A DNA stretch of 64,000 nt, taken from positions 827,764-891,763 of the forward strand of contig NZQV01000010.1 in NCBI GenBank assembly GCA_002696035.1, given 5' to 3'. Source of the stretch: Balneola sp. GTDB lineage: Bacteria > Bacteroidota > Rhodothermia > Balneolales > Balneolaceae. This document shows, in pieces, positions 36,201 through 44,362 of this stretch (position 1 is the first letter of the stretch; every line of letters starts with the position of its first letter). The notes below the pieces were generated by a model that saw only the letters and a list, made by a program, of their open reading frames with translations, did no database searches and was not told the DNA's origin. A program made the translations under genes and the position numbers.

Positions 36201-38963
36201 CTAAAATTTGACGCTAAATCCTATACTTATTCTTCTTGGTGCAGATAAAAACTCCGGACGTTCGAACCAATCATCATACGTATTTAACCCAAGAAGGCGA
36301 CCTTGCCTTGCATTCACTTCATCAATGGTAAAATCAGGGCGTCCTGAATCGTTATATACCTGTTGTGGAGCTTTTGCATCGAAAAGATTTTCGATCTGAA
36401 GTATGAGTTGTGCATTTTGCCAAGGTAATGTGTAATAAGCTCTCAAATCACTTAGCAAAGTAGTAGGACGATCTACATTATTTGGAATGTAGGAAGTTAC
36501 ACCAGACCGTTCACTTGTATAAGGCCGGCCGGTGTTCAAACGATTTACTAATGTGATGTTTAGGTCATCGATCGGTACGAATGTCAAAATGCTATTGATC
36601 ACATGCCGTCTATCCCAGGGTAAACGGGCCAGCACAGTTATATCATCAAGCCCCGCCTCTCTTCTAAGCTGACTATTACCCGAAACAAAAGCACTTCCAT
36701 CAGCAAACTGAAGGGTATAATCCAGGTTCCACCGAAACGATCCAACAGGTCTTTGTGAAAGTGATAAGGTAAAGCCACGAATAGTTCCATAGTCCTGATT
36801 TTCCGGCCTTGTTACAATCCCGGAAGTAATCTCGTTTCGTTCGATCAATATGGCAGTCAGGTTACGAACATCCTTTGTGAATAGGGTTAGTTCCAAGCCA
36901 ATATCTTCTGTTAATGCCTGCTGAAGCCCGATTTCAAATGTAGATGTTTGCTCCGGATCAATGTCAGGATTACCAAAGCTTGTGGTGGTCGAACCTTCCA
37001 ATACAAAGTATTCAGGATTCAAATAAATGCTGTTGAAAGAAGGAGTTTGAAAGAAAAGACCGTAAGAAAATCGTACTACACCGGTCTCACTAATTGGGAA
37101 TGCAACACCTATTCTTGGACTGATCTGTGTTTTAATACTTGCTGGTCTGCGATTGTAAACCGAGTCAGCAGGATTGTTTACATCGGGTATGTACTCCTGT
37201 CCACCTAATGAATAATTTTTTGGAACCAAAAAGTCCGGATCAAAATAATCAAATCGTACTCCGGCATTAATAATCAGGTTTTCCAGCTCTATCTTGTCTT
37301 GTATATAACCGGCAAATTCTATGGGATTCACATTTAGATCTCTAAAACCTGCTCCGGGATCACGACTCGGATTGATCTCAGGTTCAAATCCAGTACTGGA
37401 ATCAATGATAATCCCATAACTTTCACTCGATATATCGTGAAGACGAACCTGTCCGCCCACTTTAACCTGGTGAACACGGTTAACCTGGCTTGTCACACTA
37501 CCTACAATGGTATGTGTTTGTGTAAGGTCGTTACCATAGCCAAGATCGTTACCTCCTATAGCAAAAGCATAAGCCCCTGTTTGTTGACCAAAACGAGGCT
37601 GAACCAGGCGATCATCTAAAATACCGTCATACAGTTTGCTCTCGAACTCGGATCGCAGGTAACTATATGACAGATTGGAAAAGGTCTTCGATGAAAAGGA
37701 ATGTCTTAGACTCAGAATATGCGTCTGGTTGAAGGTATACTGACTATTTCTTCCTCCGGGCACATATTTTCGGTCATGAGCATAGTAGCTGCTTTCTCCG
37801 GATTGAAGAAAGGCATTATAATCCAGTTTTGTAGTGCCTGTGAAGTTATATGTCAAACTGCCGTTTAAAGAATATCTTTTCCCACCGCTCATAGGTACAA
37901 AATCACCATCTCCTGTAGATTCTATGATCCAGTCTTGTTCAGGATTATTTGGGTCTGTATAGCCGCCAGGAGGACTTGATTGGATATAAGAAGATGAATC
38001 TGAGGGATTGAAAAGCTCTCTTCCAAACAGGGTCCCCTTATCATCGATGAATCTTCCTGTCAGCTGGATTCCCAATTTGTCCTTGATTATAGGTCCTCCT
38101 GCATTTAATTGAAAGTCTAAGCGGTTCGGGATTCCGGCAACTTCATAATAAGGTACTTCTTCTGTTTCAAAATCCAGGTAACTCAGATCTGATCCTGGAT
38201 CTGCATTACGTTCTAAAAAGTTAAGTTTTCTGTTACTGGCAATTGCCCTGACCAAGCCGCGGGTGTCAAAACTCCATTCATTTGGAACATCTTTAGTTAC
38301 AATATTTACTACACCGGAAAGTGCTTGTCCATATTCAGCATTAAACACACCACTTATAACTTCCAGGCTGGAAACCATGTTTTGCTCAACCTCAAATCCA
38401 GCGCTGTTTGTATAAGAGTTATTAATTGGAACACCGTTCACAACATAGGCAACCTCACCTATTCTGCCTCCCCTGAAGTGCCCTTCTACCACACCAGCCT
38501 GAAGGTTAACAACATCATTAACAGACTGAACGGGAAGATCTTCGATCTCTTCAGAACTTACATAGGAAGTTGTAGTAGTACGATCCTTTTCAACTATGGG
38601 GCGTTCAGCTGTTACAACCACCTCCTCTCCTTCAATGACCTGTTCCTGAAGCTGGACATTTATCTCTGTAGTACGGTCTATGATCACCTCTACGTTTTTG
38701 ACCCGTGTTTCCGCGAAACCGATGAACTTAAACACCAAATGGTATACACCTGGATCTACGTTAATGATACTGTAGAAACCATCAGGTTCAGTGATGGTAC
38801 CTCTGTTTGTTCCATCAATGATAATCTGAACTCCCGGTAATGGGTCTCCATACTCGTCAGTAACTTTTCCGGATATTTTCCCTTTGCTTTGAGATAAAGC
38901 CGCAACTGGCATCAGTAATAATATCAAGAGTACCAGTAGATCTCGAGCTGATGATAAATTCAT
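36201..38963 (-). CDS. TonB-dependent outer-membrane receptor
   Basis: 920 residues. Signal peptide (LLVLLILLLMPVAALS-Q, to ~25), CarboxypepD_reg-like domain (~28-112; GKISGKVTDEYGDPLPGVQIIIDGT), plug domain (~115-235; VVVTAERPIVEKD, then EVAYVVNGVPINN and GVFNAEYGQALSGVVNIVTKDVP) and a 22-strand barrel ending RRISIGFSVKF with terminal Phe. Imports large ligands using TonB energy. The N-terminal extension and position in a glycan locus suggest oligosaccharide import like SusC, though SusC proteins are usually ~1000 residues and paired with SusD, which is absent. One base separates it from the next gene. Confidence 0.9.
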   Translation of the reverse strand: MNLSSARDLLVLLILLLMPVAALSQSKGKISGKVTDEYGDPLPGVQIIIDGTNRGTITEPDGFYSIINVDPGVYHLVFKFIGFAETRVKNVEVIIDRTTEINVQLQEQVIEGEEVVVTAERPIVEKDRTTTTSYVSSEEIEDLPVQSVNDVVNLQAGVVEGHFRGGRIGEVAYVVNGVPINNSYTNSAGFEVEQNMVSSLEVISGVFNAEYGQALSGVVNIVTKDVPNEWSFDTRGLVRAIASNRKLNFLERNADPGSDLSYLDFETEEVPYYEVAGIPNRLDFQLNAGGPIIKDKLGIQLTGRFIDDKGTLFGRELFNPSDSSSYIQSSPPGGYTDPNNPEQDWIIESTGDGDFVPMSGGKRYSLNGSLTYNFTGTTKLDYNAFLQSGESSYYAHDRKYVPGGRNSQYTFNQTHILSLRHSFSSKTFSNLSYSYLRSEFESKLYDGILDDRLVQPRFGQQTGAYAFAIGGNDLGYGNDLTQTHTIVGSVTSQVNRVHQVKVGGQVRLHDISSESYGIIIDSSTGFEPEINPSRDPGAGFRDLNVNPIEFAGYIQDKIELENLIINAGVRFDYFDPDFLVPKNYSLGGQEYIPDVNNPADSVYNRRPASIKTQISPRIGVAFPISETGVVRFSYGLFFQTPSFNSIYLNPEYFVLEGSTTTSFGNPDIDPEQTSTFEIGLQQALTEDIGLELTLFTKDVRNLTAILIERNEITSGIVTRPENQDYGTIRGFTLSLSQRPVGSFRWNLDYTLQFADGSAFVSGNSQLRREAGLDDITVLARLPWDRRHVINSILTFVPIDDLNITLVNRLNTGRPYTSERSGVTSYIPNNVDRPTTLLSDLRAYYTLPWQNAQLILQIENLFDAKAPQQVYNDSGRPDFTIDEVNARQGRLLGLNTYDDWFERPEFLSAPRRISIGFSVKF

Positions 38964-38990
38964 GAGTAAAATTGGTTAAAATTTAGAATA

Positions 38991-39016
38991 GAGAAGGTGC
39001 CTTCACACACCTTCTC
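38991..39016 (-). terminator. Intercistronic hairpin between CBM protein and TonB receptor genes
   Basis: GAGAAGGTG (38991-38999) pairs perfectly with CACCTTCTC (39008-39016) around an 8-base loop. On the coding (minus) strand it is not followed by a T-run, so it more likely protects the upstream mRNA or attenuates partially than fully terminates. Confidence 0.5.
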
Positions 39017-39035
39017 AGTTTAAATACTTCAAAAA

Positions 39036-42000
39036 TTATTTGATCAGCATCATTTTCTTGCTGCTGCTGAATTTGCCGGCTTCGATTCTGTAAATGTACA
39101 GTCCCGAGCTGAACATGGACGCATCGAAATTAACAGTATGCGCTCCGGATGTCATTTGCTGTCCGTCGATCAAGGTTGCAACTCTTTGTCCAAGAATGTT
39201 ATAGATAGAGAGTTGAACTTTTTGACTGCTTGGCAGCGTAAATCCAATTTTTGTAGTTGGGTTAAATGGATTTGGATAATTTTGATCCAGGTTGAAACGC
39301 AGTGGAGTATCTACAAATTGCTCGTTACTGGTAACAAGGTCACTTCCCGCGATTGCAGCAGAACCCAACATGGTGATATTATCGTCACCCTCGTAGTTGA
39401 ACCCTCCGGCCAAAGAAGATGGATATGTAATAACATGAGATGGATTTTCCCACCAGTTACCACCGTCGCCACTGTCTTTGTCGTATAATTCAAAACTCAG
39501 TGGAATATACTTGAGAGCATTTTTCTCAGGCAGTACCAATGGTTCATCTATAGGTTCACCACTATCATCAGTAGCTACTAAAAGATCATTTACATCAAAT
39601 GCTGTTACAGCTCTCCAACCAACTCGGCTTTCACCTTCTACTATATTTTCATATAAAGAAGTAAAGGTAAATTGATGCTCACTGTTGTAATATAGCGTAT
39701 TGTATGGTTTGTCAGGATCTTCAGTATTGTGCTCTGTCACCCAGAAACGAGTCAACATTCCATCTGGACCAGGATCGGTACTTTCGGAACTCATTTTAGG
39801 CTGTAGAGATAGGAAATAATCTGGCTTATCACCACGACTTCTGAATTCATTGGTAGTACCTGTTGCGAAATCAACATCGTAGGTACCAAAGTGAATTTTC
39901 AGCTGGTCTTTAAGGTAATAGTTCCATTCCAGATCACCGTCGCTAAACTCAGAAGACAGGTCTCCTGTCCCAACTCCCGGTATAAATGTATTAGGGTCCT
40001 GGTTCTCACGAGGATATACCGTTGTACCAAACATATCGGTTGGTGCGGATGTTGGTCCCGCAAGAATGTCATCATCATAAGCTTCTACGAAAATATACAT
40101 TGTTTGCAGTCCTTCGGCTCTACCAAATGCCATCCAAACCTGAGCTGAGGCGTCTGTCTGATCAATTCCCTCTTCTGATAGTAAGAAAGGCTTAAAATCA
40201 TCTGTGGGCCAGCTCTCAAGATTGATCTCTCCTGATTCAAGATCAGAAATGATCTGTTCTTCTTGCTCAGTTGATAGTTCAAATATGTAAGGCATTACAT
40301 CGCCAGTAGCCGTTACATTAGATGCAGTAAAGTTGGTTGGCGACTTGATGCTGTACTGTGTAGTTGGAACTACAGCATAATGGTACTCTACACCACTTAC
40401 AGAAGGGTGAGGCAGCTCAGCTTCGTGAGTATAACTCAGAGCATCTGAAGTTCGGAAACTACCGATGAATTTAACTCCTTCGTCTTCAATGCTTTCAATT
40501 TCAGAGCCACTGTAATACAACTCATAGTTGAAAATATTGGAGCTTACATCGTGGTCCCAGGAAATATTTACTTCCCCTTGGCTTGATTCAGAAACCACGT
40601 TTCCGGGCAAGTCAGGCAATGCAGTAGCTACACTTAGATCCGTTTCGGAACGAGAACCAATGAAGAAGTCATCCACATAGAATGCACCACTTTGGTTGTT
40701 ACCTAATCGGAAAGCAATTCTTCCCAATTTGCCCCACTCCGGGTCGCCACCCAGTGTAGAATCGTTAGGGCTGACATCCATACTTCCATTCCATGCGGTT
40801 GGGAACGTCCATTTTTCTTGCTCTTCGCTGTATTGTTCGCTTGCAGGAAGCGGATCTCCATTCAGATCTAAACCTTTCAATGCAGAATCGTGCTCAGCAA
40901 TAGTTGGTTTTGGCAATGGAATCGCAAGCTCATGCCATTCATTGTCATAATATTCGCCCAATGGATACGCAATACCCCATTGTAGATCACTGTTTGTACC
41001 GTTTGTGACATCTGCAAGCATCAGGCTACCTGTTGCTCTCAACACACCTTCAGCATCCGTGTGATCCGCAGGATTGATTCGGATTCTCAGATATACAGTA
41101 TCTACATCGGCCATATTTTGAGAGAAATCTACTCCACCGGAGCCTCCCATATCCCAGAAGTATCCTAATTCGAAGAAAGCTCCTCCGTCTCCCAAACGGT
41201 GAACGAGATTATCTTCTTCAATAACATCTTCAACAACTGTTCCATCAATGCTTGGAACTAATACATTCGGTCCGTCAACAAATAGAATTTTGTTGTCTCC
41301 AAACGGAGGATTTGGCGGATCGTTCTTAATAAATGTAACGTCATCCCAATAATAGGTCTGTTCACCTGCATCAGCTCCGGCAGTACCGAAATTGAAGAAA
41401 ATGGAAGCTTTGCTATATACGTTAGCAGTATTGAGCTCTGCCGTTCCTTCTACCTGATTCGTAAAATCAAACTCAAGTGTTTCCCAGCCTTCAGCTACGG
41501 TTGTATTAACCTCAGTTTCTACACTTATATTAGCATCAGCAGCGTCTTCAACTTTCAATCGTACAGGTACATCTGCAGCTGGAGACCAAACTCGAATAGT
41601 CATCACTGTGCTAAATTCAGAGAAAGGAACCGGGGCTGTAAAACCGGCGGCACCACCAATTGTTGTACCTGCCCAGGTTTGAGCAGAATCTGTTTTCACT
41701 GATTTGGCAACCAGGTTTTCATCATCGGTAGGATCTACAACGATTTCGGAAACATTATTTCCAAAATCAGTCAATGCATAATCTACACTGGCTGTATCTT
41801 CAAAAGATACCGGTAGAGAAACCATATCCTTAACATCACCTGAACCCCCACCTTCAACTCCAACTTGTTTAAGGGACATATTATCAACTATGAAGTCGTC
41901 GGCCGATAATCCTAATTCAAAAGCGAACTTAACCGGATCTACAGTCTGAGACAGGTTAAATTCAAATTCGTAGGTTTGCATCTCAGTATTGGCCACAGAG

Positions 42001-42872
42001 TCAACAACAAAGAATGACGTAAATGATCCTCCATTTTCACCAAAGTAAAGTCTGAATGGGCGGCCATCAACATTTGACTGCGCATCAAAACTAATCACAT
42101 ACGATTCACCGGCTACCAACATATTAAGCTGTTCAGCGGAAAATTCCTGAATAAATTGCAGATGCCATGTAGCCGGACTTTCTGTAATAGTAGCATTGGT
42201 TACGGTAGCCTGACCATCAGTAACGCCAAAATCAGCCGTTGCACCTTCTCCTTGGAAATTGGTCCACTCGGGAGCTAATTCTCCGGTTGAGAAATCACCA
42301 TTAACTAAAATTTCAGGTCCTAAATTAGCTTCTGCAGATTCAAGTACAATATTATCTACCGTAAAATCTCCATCAGACAGACCCAATTCAAAAGCGAACT
42401 TAACCGGATCTACCGTCTGAGACAGGGTAAATTCAAATTCGTAGGTTTGCATCTCAGTATTGGCCACAGAATCCACAACAAAGAATGACGTAAATGATCC
42501 TCCATTTTCACCGAAGTAAAGTCTGAATGGCCGGCCATCAATACTTGACTGAGCATCAAAACTGATTCGGTAAGATTCACCTGCCACTAACATGCCAATT
42601 TGTTCTGCAGAAAACTCTTGAATGAATTGCAGATGCCATGTAGCCGGACTTCCGGCAGTTGTAACATTTGTCACCGTAGCCTGACCGTCGGTTACACTAA
42701 AATCAGCCGTTGCACCCTCTCCTTGAAAGTTTATCCAAGCAGGAGCTAATTCTCCAGAAGAGAAATCACCATCCATTATAATATTGTCTTGAGCTAATGC
42801 AGGCTGTGCTACCAGGAATATACTGGCTGCTATACCTAACAAAAGACTCTTAAACACTGTAGCCTTTTTCAT
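39036..42872 (-). CDS. Multi-CBM surface glycan-binding protein with T9SS sorting domain
   Basis: 1278 residues. Signal peptide to ALAQ (~28). Two near-identical tandem CBM4-like modules (~28-178 and ~179-335; each with GDFSSGELAP-type start, WHLQFIQEFSAEQ, RPFRLYFGENGGSFTSFF and FAFELGLS). A third beta-sandwich module (~345-505; VSLPVSFEDTASVDYALTDFG) of a type found in secreted glucanases, another sandwich (~505-730), FN3 (~735-825), a CBM9-like region (~830-1170) and a type A T9SS signal (NYPNPFNP ... SGLYIYRIEAGK, ~1195-1278). No catalytic motif. Likely captures laminarin at the surface, like SusE/F. Candidate operators lie just upstream. Confidence 0.82.
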   Translation of the reverse strand: MKKATVFKSLLLGIAASIFLVAQPALAQDNIIMDGDFSSGELAPAWINFQGEGATADFSVTDGQATVTNVTTAGSPATWHLQFIQEFSAEQIGMLVAGESYRISFDAQSSIDGRPFRLYFGENGGSFTSFFVVDSVANTEMQTYEFEFTLSQTVDPVKFAFELGLSDGDFTVDNIVLESAEANLGPEILVNGDFSTGELAPEWTNFQGEGATADFGVTDGQATVTNATITESPATWHLQFIQEFSAEQLNMLVAGESYVISFDAQSNVDGRPFRLYFGENGGSFTSFFVVDSVANTEMQTYEFEFNLSQTVDPVKFAFELGLSADDFIVDNMSLKQVGVEGGGSGDVKDMVSLPVSFEDTASVDYALTDFGNNVSEIVVDPTDDENLVAKSVKTDSAQTWAGTTIGGAAGFTAPVPFSEFSTVMTIRVWSPAADVPVRLKVEDAADANISVETEVNTTVAEGWETLEFDFTNQVEGTAELNTANVYSKASIFFNFGTAGADAGEQTYYWDDVTFIKNDPPNPPFGDNKILFVDGPNVLVPSIDGTVVEDVIEEDNLVHRLGDGGAFFELGYFWDMGGSGGVDFSQNMADVDTVYLRIRINPADHTDAEGVLRATGSLMLADVTNGTNSDLQWGIAYPLGEYYDNEWHELAIPLPKPTIAEHDSALKGLDLNGDPLPASEQYSEEQEKWTFPTAWNGSMDVSPNDSTLGGDPEWGKLGRIAFRLGNNQSGAFYVDDFFIGSRSETDLSVATALPDLPGNVVSESSQGEVNISWDHDVSSNIFNYELYYSGSEIESIEDEGVKFIGSFRTSDALSYTHEAELPHPSVSGVEYHYAVVPTTQYSIKSPTNFTASNVTATGDVMPYIFELSTEQEEQIISDLESGEINLESWPTDDFKPFLLSEEGIDQTDASAQVWMAFGRAEGLQTMYIFVEAYDDDILAGPTSAPTDMFGTTVYPRENQDPNTFIPGVGTGDLSSEFSDGDLEWNYYLKDQLKIHFGTYDVDFATGTTNEFRSRGDKPDYFLSLQPKMSSESTDPGPDGMLTRFWVTEHNTEDPDKPYNTLYYNSEHQFTFTSLYENIVEGESRVGWRAVTAFDVNDLLVATDDSGEPIDEPLVLPEKNALKYIPLSFELYDKDSGDGGNWWENPSHVITYPSSLAGGFNYEGDDNITMLGSAAIAGSDLVTSNEQFVDTPLRFNLDQNYPNPFNPTTKIGFTLPSSQKVQLSIYNILGQRVATLIDGQQMTSGAHTVNFDASMFSSGLYIYRIEAGKFSSSKKMMLIK
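41866..42807 (-). repeat. Tandem 471-bp duplication encoding two CBM modules
   Basis: Matching stretches recur 471 bases (157 codons) apart, for example the AATTCAAAAGCGAACTT segments at 41914 and 42385, and the neighbouring CTCAGTATTGGCCACAGA segments. Conservation at DNA level, including silent positions, points to a recent duplication or ongoing gene conversion. Confidence 0.85.
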
Positions 42873-42900
42873 AATTGTATTATTGAGTTTTAAATTTTAG

Positions 42901-42910
42901 GAAGCGCTTC
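42901..42910. promoter_or_regulatory. GAAGCGCTTC palindrome, candidate LacI-type operator
   Basis: Perfect 10-bp palindrome containing the AAnCGnTT core typical of LacI-family operators, 29-38 bases before the start codon of the CBM protein gene and within the region shared with the LacI regulator gene. Confidence 0.4.
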
Positions 42911-42949
42911 TTCAGAAGCTCTCTTAAAGTAAATTTTACGAAACTATTA

Positions 42950-42983
42950 TGCAAATAAAAGAAATATTTTGCACTGATTTGCA
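42950..42983. promoter_or_regulatory. TGCAAA-N12-TTTGCA inverted operator upstream of the CBM/TonB block
   Basis: TGCAAA (42950-42955), exactly 12 bases, TTTGCA (42968-42973), and a further TTTGCA at 42978-42983. The same arrangement and spacing occur at 27683-27710 and 27836-27857. It is about 80-110 bases before the CBM protein start codon. Confidence 0.5.
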
Positions 42984-43265
42984 CAATGACTTCATCAGGC
43001 ATACAATAACTCCATCTAATATGAATACTATATAAAGACACGAAAATGATTTCATTTAAACACAAAACCCCAAAAAAGACCTTATAAGTACGTTTATCAA
43101 TTCATTAAATGACCATGTCCCTCCATTTTTTTATTACGCAAATTTTGCATAAACTTAATTCAAGAAGGGTTATATTACATCTTATCATCAGTAATAAGGC
43201 AAATTTACATCTAGTATATCACAGGCAAAAGACAGCCTGCACTACTTACCATAAAATATTCGGCG
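42984..43265. promoter_or_regulatory. AT-rich divergent region upstream of the LacI regulator
   Basis: With 42873-42983 this forms a 393-base gap without a supported gene. It contains GCAAA-T-TTTGC (43138-43148), a compact version of the inverted motif, about 120 bases before the regulator's ATG, which would allow autoregulation. Nothing else recognisable. Confidence 0.4.
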
Positions 43266-44261
43266 ATGAAAGTTACACTAAAACATATAGCAGAAGAGAC
43301 AGGGTATTCCATTTCAACCGTTTCACGTGTATTGAATGGAACAGGAAATATTAGTGCCGAGGTACAAAAAGAGGTAGTTAAAGCAGCAGAAAGACTAAAT
43401 TACCCATTTGCCAAGTCAAAAATACCGATCTATTCTAATGGTACTCTGCATATGGCATTGGTTACCGATTTTCAAGAAGGCGAATTCTACTCTTCTTTCT
43501 TCCATGGCTTTAGTCAAGCAGCAAAAAATGCCGATATACAATTATCCCTAATTGATGTTGAAGATCATTATGAAGAGTTGAGTAAAACGATCAACCAGCT
43601 TGACCAACAAGTTATAGATGGTATTTGCTTGTTTATGCCACAAATGGACCAGATAGATTACAAAAACCTGCTCAAGGAAACACGTAATACCATTCCTATT
43701 GTCTCTAACACCATGATTCAAAGCCCAGTTGTGCCCACCGTTACCTTTGATGGGTTAAGTGGCGGTCACCTTGCGGCTGAACACTTTATAAACAAGGGAT
43801 ATGAAAGCTTTGGGATTATAAAAGGCCCCTTCGAGAAAGCTGAATCCAGATTTAGATACAATGGTTTTAAGGATCACCTTGAGCATCTGGGATACACCCT
43901 TAAATTGGAGGCAGAGGGAGACTTTAGATTCCGCAGCGGTGTAAAGGCATTTGAAGATTTTGAAAGATTAGAGGATAAACCAGAAGCTATATTCGCCTCA
44001 AACGATCTTATGCTCAAAGGTTTTATGGAGGCAGCTAAAAATAAGGGGTACAAAATTCCGGAAGACGTAGCGTTAATTGGATTCGACAACACCCCTATGT
44101 GCGTTGAAAGCTATCCAAAGATAACCTCTATTAATACTGATTTTAAAGCTCTTGGGAAAGAGACTTTTAAAGTACTTAGAGATATAATATCTAATGACCA
44201 CAGCCGGAATGGAACACTCAGCCTGGTACCAGTATCTTTGATAGAAAGAGAGACTGCATAA
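43266..44261 (+). CDS. LacI-family transcriptional regulator of the glucan locus
   Basis: 331 residues. N-terminal helix-turn-helix VTLKHIAEETGYSISTVSRVLNGTG (~3-27) and hinge helix region (EVVKAAERLNYPF, ~36-48), then a periplasmic-binding-protein-like effector domain (~60-331; HMALVTDFQEGEFYSSFFHGF, GGHLAAEHFINKGYESFGIIKG, ASNDLMLKGFMEAAKNKGYKIPEDVALIGFDN). Binds a sugar ligand and controls operators. It sits between the CBM/TonB block and the GH3 gene, 102 bases before GH3. Candidate sites are listed at 27683, 27836, 42901, 42950, 43138 and 44268. Whether it represses or activates cannot be told. Confidence 0.92.
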   Translation: MKVTLKHIAEETGYSISTVSRVLNGTGNISAEVQKEVVKAAERLNYPFAKSKIPIYSNGTLHMALVTDFQEGEFYSSFFHGFSQAAKNADIQLSLIDVEDHYEELSKTINQLDQQVIDGICLFMPQMDQIDYKNLLKETRNTIPIVSNTMIQSPVVPTVTFDGLSGGHLAAEHFINKGYESFGIIKGPFEKAESRFRYNGFKDHLEHLGYTLKLEAEGDFRFRSGVKAFEDFERLEDKPEAIFASNDLMLKGFMEAAKNKGYKIPEDVALIGFDNTPMCVESYPKITSINTDFKALGKETFKVLRDIISNDHSRNGTLSLVPVSLIERETA

Positions 44262-44267
44262 AAATTA

Positions 44268-44302
44268 TGCAAATTTTTGTTTATTTTTTGCCTTTATTTG
44301 CA
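44268..44302. promoter_or_regulatory. TGCAAA / TTTGCA motifs upstream of the GH3 gene
   Basis: TGCAAA (44268-44273), 13 bases, TTTGCC (44287-44292), then TTTGCA (44297-44302), about 60-95 bases before the GH3 start. A near match to the 12-base-spaced sites elsewhere in the locus, sharing the ATTATGCAAAT context with the site at 42950. Confidence 0.4.
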
Positions 44303-44362
44303 TTAATTGTTTTCGGTTCGAATTAGTCACATTTCAGCCTTACAAAAATTTAGAATGCATCG

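Noticed and set aside
30008..42872. SusD homologue among the receptor neighbours
   Set aside because: None of the lipoproteins or secreted proteins shows a SusD/RagB-like helical TPR core; the lipoprotein in the block is a parvulin isomerase.
42950..44302. CRISPR-like array from repeated TGCAAA/TTTGCA motifs
   Set aside because: Motifs are six to eight bases, inverted and irregularly placed; no repeat-spacer periodicity or cas gene is present.
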